The notes under the pieces were generated by a model. It did no database searches. It was not told where the DNA came from and saw nothing but the letters and a program-made list of their open reading frames with translations. From Pseudomonadota bacterium (GTDB lineage Bacteria > Pseudomonadota > Alphaproteobacteria > Sphingomonadales > Sphingomonadaceae), in NCBI GenBank assembly GCA_023458055.1, contig JAEXAW010000084.1:1-64000 (forward strand): a stretch of DNA of 64,000 nucleotides, written 5' to 3'. Positions 44,854 to 52,679 of the stretch are shown here, one piece after another. A program made the position numbers and the translations under genes. The number at the start of each line of letters is the position of its first letter. Within the stretch, counting starts at the first letter, position 1.

Positions 44854-45272
44854 GCGTCTCCCGCAAGCGCAGCGCGGGCGGCGGCGAACGGCAACAGCAT
44901 CGCCCCATGCCGCGCCGGATAGGCCCGTGCGGCAGCAAGCTGGTCAATCTCCGGCCAATCGGGGAGCGTCTCGCTCACACCGGACAGCCAGGCCGTCATC
45001 GCGTCATGCACCGCCGCAATCTCGGCCAGGGTCTTGCCCATGGCATGGCGCGCAAACAAGGTCGCCGAAGCCTGCCCCATCGCACAGCTTTGCGGCTTCA
45101 GACCAAGCGCCGCGATCCGCCCTTCGCCATCCAACTTCACGTCGAGTTTGAGCACGCTGCCACACAAGGGCGCGCGCTGTTCGACGCTGCGGTCGGGGGC
45201 ATCAAGCGGCGGCCAGTTGATCGTTTCAGTCGCGAGGCGCAAAATCTGCGTGGTGTAGAGCGGTTCAGCCAT
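44850..45272 (-). CDS. Iron-sulfur cluster assembly scaffold (NifU/IscU N-terminal family)
   Basis: A 140-residue protein with three cysteines expected of the scaffold: RAPLCGSVLKLDVKLDGEGRI, GLKPQSCAMGQASATLF and a third position occupied by Tyr/Pro-rich PARHGAMLLPF. The last cluster-ligand position in canonical IscU (Cys106) is thus an Arg-His segment, so it may be a divergent scaffold or regulator. The start ATG 45272 fits family proteins (EPLYTTQILRLA). It overlaps the antiporter start by 4 bp. Confidence 0.78.
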   Translation of the reverse strand: MAEPLYTTQILRLATETINWPPLDAPDRSVEQRAPLCGSVLKLDVKLDGEGRIAALGLKPQSCAMGQASATLFARHAMGKTLAEIAAVHDAMTAWLSGVSETLPDWPEIDQLAAARAYPARHGAMLLPFAAARAALAGDA

Positions 45273-45318
45273 CCGCTCCCCTTTGCAGGGAAGCGGCGCG
45301 GGCAGCAAGCCCCGTCCG

Positions 45319-45855
45319 CTATCGCTGCGCCTTGCTGTCCGCCTTTTTCGCGTCTTCCTGCTGCGCCTTGACCAGATCGCTGATCTCGACGCCGGTTGCG
45401 CGGAGCAGCGGATAGGTGCGGCTTTCGCGCAGCCAATCGGGCCGTTCGGCGGTTGCGCCATAGATATAATCATAAACCATGAAGAAGAGGAGCAGCGCGA
45501 TGGTTGAGAGGACCAGCCCCTTGAGCATCCCGAAGCCAACGCCGAGCACCCGGTCAAACGGGCCGACCATGCTTTCGCGGCTGGTGCGACCGACCCGCCG
45601 CGCGATCAGCTTGCCGAGCAGCAGCACGCCGCCGAATACGATCAAAAAGGCGAGCACCGCCGCCCCGCTGTCGGTCCCGACCTTGGGAATCAGCCATTCC
45701 GTTGTCGGAGTATGGAACAGTTTCAGCGCGACAACCGCCGCGCCCCACGCGACCAGCGACAGGGCCTCCTGCGCAAAGCCACGAAAAAAGCCCAGAATCG
45801 CGCCGCCGCAAATAAGCGCAAGCACGATCATATCGAAACCGGTAAGACCGCTCAT
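45319..45855 (-). CDS. cvpA: CvpA family membrane protein
   Basis: A 178-residue protein with four membrane helices: FDMIVLALICGGAILGFFRG FAQEALS-type start, AAVLAFLIVFGGVLLLGKLI and FGMLKGLVLSTIALLLFFMV. A charged C-terminus follows (QEDAKKADSKAQR). CvpA in E. coli affects colicin V production and envelope integrity; its activity is unknown. Placed between radA and the Fe-S scaffold on the same strand, 70 bp from radA. Confidence 0.9.
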   Translation of the reverse strand: MSGLTGFDMIVLALICGGAILGFFRGFAQEALSLVAWGAAVVALKLFHTPTTEWLIPKVGTDSGAAVLAFLIVFGGVLLLGKLIARRVGRTSRESMVGPFDRVLGVGFGMLKGLVLSTIALLLFFMVYDYIYGATAERPDWLRESRTYPLLRATGVEISDLVKAQQEDAKKADSKAQR

Positions 45856-45926
45856 GATTTAGCCCATAAATTGAGGCAGAAAACCCGGCATGCCGGTGCC
45901 TCCTTGCCTCCCCCTTGGCGCCATAT

Positions 45927-47294
45927 CTAGTCACGGCCAAGCATATGGTCAACGAATTCGGCCAGCGTGCGATAGTTTTTGCACGCAATCGCCTCGCCAT
46001 CCGATTTGGTTGCAGGCGGCACCATCGCGCGCGAAAAGCCGAGTTTTGCCGCCTCGCGCAGGCGCAAAGCACTATGCGCAACGGGGCGGATTTCGCCCGA
46101 CAGGGCGACCTCGCCGAACAGCACCGCATCGGCGGGAACCGTGCGTTCGCTCAACGCCGAAATGAGCGCGGCCGCCACCGCCAGGTCCGCCGCCGGATCG
46201 CTCAGCCGGTAGCCGCCCGCAATATTCAAATAAACCTCGCACGACGAAAAGCTGAGGCCACAGCGCGATTCCAGCACCGCGAGGATCATCGCGAGCCGCC
46301 CCGAATCCCAACCGACCACCGCGCGGCGCGGGGTCGCCCCGCTCGCCAGCCGCACGGTCAGCGCCTGCACCTCGACCAGCACGGGGCGCGTTCCTTCGAG
46401 CGCCGGAAAGACCGTCGCGCCGGTAACGCTTTCGGTGCGGTCGGAGAGGAACAGCGCCGACGGGTTGCCGACCTCGTCGAGCCCCTGTTCGGCCATCGAG
46501 AACACCCCGATTTCATCGGTGCCGCCAAAGCGATTCTTGATCGCCCTAAGGATACGATATTGGTGACTGCGCTCGCCTTCAAACGCGAGCACGGTATCGA
46601 CCATATGTTCGAGCACGCGCGGCCCCGCAATGCTGCCATCCTTGGTGACATGGCCGACCAGCACCACCGCGCTTCCCTGTTCCTTGGCAAAGCGGATCAG
46701 CTCCTGCGCCGATGCGCGCACCTGGCTCACCGTCCCCGGCGCGCCTTCGATAAGGTCGCTGTGCATGGTCTGGATCGAATCGATGATGAGCAAAGCGGGC
46801 GGCTTTCCCGACGACAGCGTGGTCAATATGTCGCGCACGCTGGTCGCGCTCGCCAGTTGCACCGGTGATTGGCCAAGGCCGAGCCGCTGCGCCCGCAAGC
46901 GCACCTGCCCCGCCGCTTCCTCGCCGGAAATATAGGCAACCGAAAGACCGCGCGAGGCCATTTTCGCCGCCGCCTGAAGCAGCAAGGTCGATTTGCCGAT
47001 GCCCGGATCGCCACCGATCAGCGTCGCCGATCCTGCCACCAGTCCGCCGCCGAGCGCGCGGTCAAATTCGGCTATGCCGGTCGATTCGCGGGCCGGAAGC
47101 GCGGTCTCGCTGTCGAGCCCTTCAAGCATGATCGCGCGCCCGCCGCCCTGAAGGTTATGCTTGGCCGAAAAGACGGTCTCGGCGGCCTCTTCGACCAGCG
47201 TATTCCACTCGCCGCAATCCGCACACTGCCCCTGCCAGCGCCACGCCACCGACCCGCACGCCTGACACACATATTTCCGCTTCGCTTTGGCCAT
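45927..47294 (-). CDS. radA: DNA repair protein RadA
   Basis: A 455-residue protein with the N-terminal zinc finger KYVCQACGSVAWRWQGQCADCGEWNT, RecA-like ATPase (GDPGIGKSTLLLQAA Walker A, ALLIIDSIQTMHSD Walker B), the RadA KNRFGG motif near residue 255, and a C-terminal Lon-protease-like domain (VSDPAADLAVAAAL-type LSDPAADLAVAAALISALS). It processes recombination intermediates. ATG 47294 starts just before the zinc finger; the open frame extends upstream without a better start. Confidence 0.96.
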   Translation of the reverse strand: MAKAKRKYVCQACGSVAWRWQGQCADCGEWNTLVEEAAETVFSAKHNLQGGGRAIMLEGLDSETALPARESTGIAEFDRALGGGLVAGSATLIGGDPGIGKSTLLLQAAAKMASRGLSVAYISGEEAAGQVRLRAQRLGLGQSPVQLASATSVRDILTTLSSGKPPALLIIDSIQTMHSDLIEGAPGTVSQVRASAQELIRFAKEQGSAVVLVGHVTKDGSIAGPRVLEHMVDTVLAFEGERSHQYRILRAIKNRFGGTDEIGVFSMAEQGLDEVGNPSALFLSDRTESVTGATVFPALEGTRPVLVEVQALTVRLASGATPRRAVVGWDSGRLAMILAVLESRCGLSFSSCEVYLNIAGGYRLSDPAADLAVAAALISALSERTVPADAVLFGEVALSGEIRPVAHSALRLREAAKLGFSRAMVPPATKSDGEAIACKNYRTLAEFVDHMLGRD

Positions 47295-47392
47295 AGAAGC
47301 GTGATGGCAAAGCCGGCCCGGCAAGGCAAGAACAAAGTTGGAACAAATGGCTTTCGATATGAAGTCGCCAATGACACTGAAGCCGCCGCAAA

Positions 47393-47525
47393 CGTCATCC
47401 CCGCAAAGGCGGCGATCCATCACCGGGCATTGAAAGCTTCACAGCATCGGCTCGGCTTCCCGCTTTAACCGCCACCATCGTCATTGCGAGCCAGCGAAGC
47501 TGGCGCGGCGGGCGGCTCGCAAGGA
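47393..47525. repeat. REP-type intergenic repeats between radA and the lipoprotein gene
   Basis: CGTCATCCCCGCAAAGGCGGCGATCCATCACC (47393-47424) is a half REP of the class seen at 7446-7543. CGTCATTGCGAGCCAGCGAAGCTGGC with a facing GCTCGCAAGGACGG (47479-47525) is a second class. The region 47295-47802 has no gene and consists mainly of these and the CGCAGAGG pair. Confidence 0.65.
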
Positions 47526-47550
47526 CGGAAAGGAGAATTTGGTGTCCTTG

Positions 47551-47652
47551 TTTCGCGCAGAGACGCAGAGGAAGCAGAGACCGCAGAGGGGTTGCGATAA
47601 AGTCGAACTCGGCTCCATCACCTCTGGGCTCTCTGTGCCTCTGCGTGAACCC
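47551..47652. repeat. CGCAGAGG-family inverted repeat pair
   Basis: CGCGCAGAGACGCAGAGG begins at 47554, within a longer copy (47551-47589), and faces CCTCTGGGCTCTCTGTGCCTC...GCGTGAACCC (47621-47652). This is an imperfect inverted pair of the same family as the cassette at 22053-22254 but with only about 31 bp between the arms. No coding remnant seen. Confidence 0.75.
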
Positions 47653-47802
47653 ATTAAAGCTTGTATTTCCGAAATACCGAAATAGGGGTCTCCCCGAATT
47701 TTGGTGTCCCCCAATTTCCTGCCGAAACCTTGCCTTGGAGTCTCCATTAGCAACTGCGGATAAACTTGGTAATATGCGCGCGCAACAAATCGTGAGTGCC
47801 GT

Positions 47803-48498
47803 ATGAGTTTTTGGAAATTAGGGGCGGTGGTTTTTTTAACTGCATTTTTGGCAGGATGCACATCATCAGAGCGCTATAAAATGACAGTCGAGGTTGATAC
47901 ACCTGACGGTTTGCGGACTGGTAGTGCTGTGCGCGAAGTATGGAAGCCATTAGATATTCCATTTCCTGCGCTTGGCGAAACTTCTAATTATCCGAACCTT
48001 AGTGGAGAAGCGGTCGTGGTTGATATCGGCGACAAACGGCACTTGTTTGCTTTGCTTGCAAGCAATCAGTGGGGTCGTGAATTTTCAACCAGCGTGCGTT
48101 TAAATTATCTGTATGATCATAGGAACAAGCCGCCAGTCAAAATAGACGGCCCGGTCGAAATATGGCCGATACCCGCCAAATCATCCTCTTACGCTTACGG
48201 ATTTGAACACGGGATGGAAACGCCGACCCCGCTATTTATAGCATTCCATGATGAACAGGACCCCTCAACGGTTTTCGTCGTCGATAAGAAGGATGCAGCC
48301 AATAGCCTTGGCAGCGGATTTGACATCAGACGAATTACAGTTGAGCGTACTAGCGACCCTGTTACACAAATTATCGATCAGGTGTTACCATGGCTCAGAT
48401 TAGAGAGAAACAGTTTGATCCTTCGTAATGCGTCGGGAACAAATCTTAGTGCCGATTACATTACCGCGAATGACTTCAAACAGGGAGCAAATAGATAA
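47803..48498 (+). CDS. Putative lipoprotein of unknown function in an AT-rich island
   Basis: A 231-residue protein with a lipoprotein signal (LGAVVFLTAFLAGCTSS, Cys at 19). The first mature part reads YKMTVEVDTPDGLRTGSAV, then VVVDIGDKRHLFALLA. A beta-rich middle and a Trp/Leu-containing C-terminus follow. I do not recognise the family, though a TPDGLRTGSAVxEV start occurs in other sphingomonads. The gene is visibly AT-richer than flanking genes and sits between two CGCAGAGG repeat pairs, suggesting acquisition by transfer. Confidence 0.72.
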   Translation: MSFWKLGAVVFLTAFLAGCTSSERYKMTVEVDTPDGLRTGSAVREVWKPLDIPFPALGETSNYPNLSGEAVVVDIGDKRHLFALLASNQWGREFSTSVRLNYLYDHRNKPPVKIDGPVEIWPIPAKSSSYAYGFEHGMETPTPLFIAFHDEQDPSTVFVVDKKDAANSLGSGFDIRRITVERTSDPVTQIIDQVLPWLRLERNSLILRNASGTNLSADYITANDFKQGANR

Positions 48499-48562
48499 CT
48501 GAAAGTTGCACAATTACGGCAATTACAGAATTGCGGAGAATTTCGGGGGCACGATATTTATT

Positions 48563-48664
48563 GGTTCACGCAGAGGCGCAGAGGGCGCAGAGATGTTGGG
48601 TAAGACCTTAATCTGATCGCAAGGCCTCTGCTTCTCTGCTTCCTCTGCGGTCTCTGCGCGAAAC
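48563..48664. repeat. CGCAGAGG-family inverted repeat pair
   Basis: GGTTCACGCAGAGGCGCAGAGGGCGCAGAG (48563-48592) matches the 22053 repeat with a one-base difference. A facing, more degenerate arm (CCTCTGCTTCTCTGCTTCCTCTGCGGTCTCTGCGCGAAAC) lies at 48625-48664. Only about 30 bp lie between. Confidence 0.8.
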
Positions 48665-49334
48665 AAATTTCGCGCGAAGCTGCGAAGATCGCGACGAGTG
48701 TAAAGCAACACGTTTTCCACGCGAGCGTCGAGCGAATACCGTAACTCGATTCACGGCCTGATGAGCCGGGCGGCAAACCAATACGGGCCCTTCCTGGTGC
48801 GAGCGCACCGTCCTCCCCATCATAGATGGGGCGGTGTGATGCGGCCCTCGCCACACGCCTTTCCGGGTCGCAGCGCGCCCGCGTAAAACTTATCGCTGTC
48901 CTACAGCTTTTAGCTTGTGGCAGCCTCCCGCTCAACGATTCGTCTGTTGGTCGAGGAGTAAGGACTATCTTTCAACGGTTGCCCCCTTTGGCCGGAAGGG
49001 CCGGACGCGCCCGCTTACGGGCTCAACCACAACATATAGATCGGGCCAATTGCTCGAAGTCTACGAACTTAAGGAACGTAAGACGCTATTTTTGGCAGGT
49101 TTCTGCGAGTTTTATTTCCTATTTTCGCCGACTACCATATCTTGTGTCCGGCGGGGGTGAGGCGCTTGGCTGCGCCGGGATATACCGGGCGAAAAATGGC
49201 ATCGCACCGCATCGCCCTCCCCTCAATCTTTCAATCCCCTGCCCGTCCCGTTCAGCCTCCGCACAGCGATTGTGCGGCAGAGCGAAGCGGATTAAATCAA
49301 CCTTATAACAACGCATAAAAGAGGATCCCCCATC
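48665..49334. other. Non-coding or degenerate region of about 670 bp
   Basis: No convincing gene on either strand. It contains several GC-rich palindromes, for example CCCCATCATAGATGGGG and GGTGCGAGCGCACC near 48800-48830 and CCGGAAGGGCCGG near 49000. I looked for RNase P RNA, tmRNA, 6S and SRP RNA signatures and found none. The last ~200 bp probably hold the promoter for the DUF4197 gene. It could be a decayed gene or an unrecognised structured RNA. Confidence 0.35.
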
Positions 49335-50021
49335 ATGGTCATCGAAACCCCGCTTACCCGCCGCACGCTGATCGGTAGCACCGCGCTCCTCGGCCTTCTC
49401 GCGCTTCCCGGTTGTGCGACCGGGATTGGCGGGTTCAGCCTGATCGATGCGATCCGGCAGTTGCTCACCATTTCCTCGCAGCGGGCGTTCGCGCGGCTGA
49501 TGGAGCCCAACGGCTTTTATGACAGTCAGATCGCCCAGATCGCGCTCCCGCCGGAACTTGGCGGCAGCGGCGCGAGCAATGTCATCATCCGGGCATTGGG
49601 GAGCGCGCTCGTCCGCGACCGGCTCCACCGCCAGGTCAACCGCGCCGCCGAAGTCGGCGCCGAGCGCGCCGCGCCGATGGTGATGGATGCCATCCGCGGG
49701 GTGCAGATTGCCGATGCGCTCGGCATCATCCGCGGCGGGCCGACGGCGGCGACCGATATGCTCGAACAGGCGATGGGCGATGCGCTGTTCAACGCGATGG
49801 TGCCGGGCGTCGGCGAGGGCCTGCGGATGTTCGACAACCAGATTGTGACCGAAGCGTTGCGGCTTGCGACCGGCATCAACCTCACCGGCCTCACCGACGA
49901 TATCAGCCGCAAGGGAAGCCGCGCCATCTATCGCGCAATGGGCGCAGAAGAGGCCGCGATCCGCGCCAATCCCTCGTCCGCCAACGATCCGCTGATCGCG
50001 AGCGTGTTCGGGGTGTTGTGA
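49335..50021 (+). CDS. DUF4197 family lipoprotein with Tat-like signal
   Basis: A 228-residue protein. The N-terminus has a twin-arginine (LTRRTLIGS), a hydrophobic stretch and lipobox ALPGC (Cys27), so it may be exported folded through Tat and lipidated. The body matches DUF4197: helical, with SQRAFARLMEPNGFYDSQIA, IRALGSALVRDRL and DNQIVTEALRLATGINLTGLTDD. Function unknown; family members are periplasmic or outer-membrane-linked. Monocistronic as far as visible, with the next module's promoter 12 bp after its stop. Confidence 0.82.
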   Translation: MVIETPLTRRTLIGSTALLGLLALPGCATGIGGFSLIDAIRQLLTISSQRAFARLMEPNGFYDSQIAQIALPPELGGSGASNVIIRALGSALVRDRLHRQVNRAAEVGAERAAPMVMDAIRGVQIADALGIIRGGPTAATDMLEQAMGDALFNAMVPGVGEGLRMFDNQIVTEALRLATGINLTGLTDDISRKGSRAIYRAMGAEEAAIRANPSSANDPLIASVFGVL

Positions 50022-50032
50022 TGGCAGATTGG

Positions 50033-50060
50033 TTGACTTGCACCATATATAGTGCATAAA
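50033..50060 (+). promoter_or_regulatory. Promoter and palindromic operator of the HigB/HigA-like module
   Basis: TTGACT (50033-50038) is a near-consensus -35. A palindrome TGCAC-N8-GTGCA (50039-50056) follows directly, and CATAAA at 50055-50060 is a weak -10 at 16-bp spacing. A repressor sited there would block the promoter, as expected for autoregulation by the antitoxin. Confidence 0.55.
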
Positions 50061-50067
50061 GCAATTA

Positions 50068-50376
50068 ATGGTTGCCAGTAACCCTGCCAGAATCGAACTG
50101 GTTTTTTACCGGACCGCGAAGGGAACCATGCCGGTTCGGGATTGGTTGCTGGGATTGGATCGGGATAATCGCCTTGCCATCGGTCAGGATCTGCAACGGG
50201 TGCAGTTCAGATGGCCTGAGGGAATGCCGCTGGTCCGACCCTTGGGAAAGGGATTGTTTGAAGTCCGTACTGCGTTGCCGGACAAGACGATCGGGCGAGT
50301 GATATTCTGTTTTCATGATGGCCTGCTTTATGCGTTGCACGGCTTCAAACGCAAGCCACGTTGGCCACGGATTTAG
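50068..50376 (+). pseudogene. HigB/Gp49-like toxin, apparently truncated by a frameshift
   Basis: The 102-residue reading frame matches Gp49/RelE-like toxins (FYRTAKGTMPVRDWL, GLFEVRTALPDKTIGRVIF, LYALHGFKRK) but stops at TAG 50376 just where the conserved C-terminal helix should begin. Another frame continues with [20 protein letters not shown] and TGA 50415-50417, overlapping the antitoxin ATG, as is normal. Adding one A to AAA at 50347-50349 restores the full toxin (HGFKTQATLATDLEIARK). The gene may be inactive, or the deletion is a sequencing error. Confidence 0.75.
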
Positions 50377-50409
50377 AGATTGCACGCAAGCGCCAGAATG
50401 AGGTGAAAA

Positions 50410-50694
50410 ATGGCTGAAAACAGACATCGTGGTGATACGCTCGACAGCTTTCTTGAAGAAGAAGGCGTGCTTGGCGAATTTCAGGCCAGGGCGATCAAGG
50501 AAGTCATTGCATGGCAATTGATCGAAGCGATGAAGGAGCGTAAGCTGAGCAAGACGCGCCTCGCGGCGATGATGCAAACCAGCCGAACCCAGATTGATCG
50601 GGTGCTTGATCCCAACGATGGCAACGTCACCATCGAAACCTTGCAACGCGCTGCCGCTGTTGTAGGGCGGCGCGTGCAGCTTGAACTTATATAG
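50410..50694 (+). CDS. HigA-like antitoxin, XRE/HTH family
   Basis: A 94-residue protein with an N-terminal charged arm ([22 protein letters not shown]) and an [27 protein letters not shown], followed by [15 protein letters not shown]. It would neutralise the toxin and repress the palindromic operator at 50039-50056. Arrangement toxin-then-antitoxin is that of higBA. The antitoxin frame is intact while the toxin is truncated. Confidence 0.85.
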   Translation: MAENRHRGDTLDSFLEEEGVLGEFQARAIKEVIAWQLIEAMKERKLSKTRLAAMMQTSRTQIDRVLDPNDGNVTIETLQRAAAVVGRRVQLELI

Positions 50695-50705
50695 GACATT
50701 TCCCG

Positions 50706-51359
50706 ATGAAATTTTTTGCCGATACCGCCGAAATTGCAGACATCAAGGAACTGGCTGAGCTCGGCCTGGTGGACGGTGTTACCACCAATCCTTCGCTGAT
50801 CGCCAAATCGGGGCGCGATATCATGGAGGTGACAAAGGAAATCTGCAGCATCGTCGATGGTCCGGTGAGCGCCGAAGTGGTCGCGCTCGATTATGAAGGC
50901 ATGATGCGCGAAGCGGAAATCTTGCGCAAAATTGCGGATAATATCGCGATCAAGGTGCCGCTGACGCTCGATGGCCTCCGGGCATGCAAGGCGCTCACGA
51001 GCGACGGGTCGATGGTCAATGTGACCTTGTGCTTTTCATCGAACCAGGCGCTACTCGCAGCCAAGGCCGGCGCGACCTTCATTTCACCGTTCGTTGGGCG
51101 GCATGACGATAATGGCCTCGACGGGATGGAACTAATCCGCGACATCCGCCTGATTTACGATAATTATATGTTCGACACGCAAATCCTCGTCGCCTCGGTG
51201 CGCCATGTGATGCACGTCTATGAAGCCTCCAAGATCGGCGCGGATATCATGACTGCGCCGCCTGCGGTGATCAAGGCGCTGGTCAAGCATGTGCTGACCG
51301 ACAAGGGGATTGAAGGCTTCCTCGCCGATTGGGCCAAGACGGGGCAGAAGATCGGGTAG
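50706..51359 (+). CDS. fsa: Fructose-6-phosphate aldolase / transaldolase-like
   Basis: A 217-residue protein with the FSA hallmarks: [20 protein letters not shown] start, [33 protein letters not shown] with the Schiff-base lysine and [14 protein letters not shown]. It splits fructose-6-phosphate to glyceraldehyde-3-phosphate and dihydroxyacetone, or acts as a small transaldolase; family members differ in this and the sequence does not decide. Starts 11 bp after the antitoxin stop, likely in the same transcript or under its own weak promoter. Confidence 0.9.
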   Translation: MKFFADTAEIADIKELAELGLVDGVTTNPSLIAKSGRDIMEVTKEICSIVDGPVSAEVVALDYEGMMREAEILRKIADNIAIKVPLTLDGLRACKALTSDGSMVNVTLCFSSNQALLAAKAGATFISPFVGRHDDNGLDGMELIRDIRLIYDNYMFDTQILVASVRHVMHVYEASKIGADIMTAPPAVIKALVKHVLTDKGIEGFLADWAKTGQKIG

Positions 51360-51383
51360 GGTGCGCTGAAGCGGATAGGCGCC

Positions 51384-51441
51384 CATCGACAAGCTCAAGG
51401 CTACGGATAAAATCCGAAGTGCTGAGCCCGTCGAAGCACGG
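51384..51441. repeat. Intergenic repeat, TCGACAAGCTC type
   Basis: CATCGACAAGCTCAAGG faces TGCTGAGCCCGTCGAAGCACGG, a degenerate copy of the doublets at 53910-53992 and 56305-56384. It separates convergent fsa and the lpoA-like gene and can form a hairpin that may terminate both. Confidence 0.7.
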
Positions 51442-51455
51442 CTATCCGAACAAGC

Positions 51456-52679
51456 TTACCATTTCTTCGCGGCCGGGTCGACGACGGCAAAACCGCCAGC
51501 GCGGACTTCGCTGACTTCAAGCGCACGGTCGGCAATACCGCGCTTGTCGAAGCGGAAAATCCCGTCAATGCCGCCAAAGCCGTCCTCGGCATTGAGGTTA
51601 TTGACGGGGAAATTGGTTCCGGGCTTCCAGTTGCGGGCCATCTTGATGGTAAGGAGCACAGCATCATAACCAAGGCTGGAAATCCGGTGCGGCGCCTTGC
51701 CATAACGCGTGCGGTAGCGGTCGGCGAGTTGGCGGTACATCTCGTCCGACACGCTCGCAAACCAGGCTCCGCGCAATGCCGCGCTGCCCGCAAGGCTGGC
51801 GTCGGTATTCCACAATTCCGTGCCCAAAATCTTGGCGGTCTTGGAAGCATTGGCGCGGACCAGCGGAGCGGCCTGCATCGCAACGCGTCCACCATCGGCG
51901 ATGAGCAGCGCATCATAGCTTCCCGCCGTGCGCGACAGGCGGCGGATTGCGCCGGTGACACCAGCGGCCGAGCGGTCATAGCTTTCGGTCGCGACCACTT
52001 TGCCGCCGCTCGCCGATGCGGCCGAGCGCAGCGCCACGAGCGCACGGTCGCCATAAGCACCCTGCGGTGCAATCGCGGCGAATTTGGTCATGCCCTTGCC
52101 GCGCGCATAGCTGACGACGCGGCTGACCGACTGGCTCGGCACATAGCCGAGGAGATAGACGCCATTTCCGGCCACCGCCGTATCATTCGAAAAGCTGAGG
52201 ATCGGCACATTGGCCGCGCGCGCAATCGGGGCAACCGCGCTGACCTCATCCGACAGCAGCGGCCCGATGATGAGCTTGTTGCCCTCGGCCACCGCTTTTT
52301 GCGCGGCAGCGGCAGCACCAGCGCCGGTATCATAGGTGGTGATGCGCAGCTTGTCGGTATTGCTGTCGAGCACCGCCATCATCGTCGCATTGGCAAGTTC
52401 CTGCCCAATCTCGGCATTGGCGCCGGTTTGCGGCACGAGGAGCGCAATCCGGTGACGCTGAGTGTCGGTGGGAAGGCCCGGCGTAACCGGCCCGCCCTGA
52501 TCCTTGGGCGGCTGGGTGACCGGCGGACCTTTGGGAACCATCGTTTGACAGCCCGCAACCAGCATCGCCGTGGCGATCACAAAGCTCCGCCCTAACCACT
52601 GCCGACGGCTCATGCCGCCCTCGCGCTCACGCATATTGCCCTGTGCATCAACACTTTGGTCTGCCATTACCGCTTTCAT
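51456..52679 (-). CDS. LpoA-like penicillin-binding protein activator (periplasmic-binding-protein fold, Tat lipoprotein)
   Basis: A 407-residue protein. ATG 52679 has an excellent ribosome site (AAGGAGATGATTCC). It gives a long n-region, then SRRQWLGRSFVIATAMLVAGC, a twin-arginine signal with lipobox. An ATG at 52613 with GAGGG is an alternative. The mature protein resembles type I periplasmic binding proteins: HRIALLVPQTGANAEIGQELAN, PLLSDEVSAVAPIARAANVPILS and YDALLIADGGRVAMQAAPLV. LpoA activates PBP1a in E. coli. The pairing with rsmI and yraN is the widespread genomic context of LpoA. Confidence 0.85.
   Translation of the reverse strand: MKAVMADQSVDAQGNMREREGGMSRRQWLGRSFVIATAMLVAGCQTMVPKGPPVTQPPKDQGGPVTPGLPTDTQRHRIALLVPQTGANAEIGQELANATMMAVLDSNTDKLRITTYDTGAGAAAAAQKAVAEGNKLIIGPLLSDEVSAVAPIARAANVPILSFSNDTAVAGNGVYLLGYVPSQSVSRVVSYARGKGMTKFAAIAPQGAYGDRALVALRSAASASGGKVVATESYDRSAAGVTGAIRRLSRTAGSYDALLIADGGRVAMQAAPLVRANASKTAKILGTELWNTDASLAGSAALRGAWFASVSDEMYRQLADRYRTRYGKAPHRISSLGYDAVLLTIKMARNWKPGTNFPVNNLNAEDGFGGIDGIFRFDKRGIADRALEVSEVRAGGFAVVDPAAKKW

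Noticed and set aside
48700..49130. Candidate tmRNA, RNase P RNA, 6S or SRP RNA
   Set aside because: None of the conserved sequence elements (AGGAAAGTCC, AGGGTGAAA, a tag frame, GGTCAGGTCCGGAAGG) was found on either strand.
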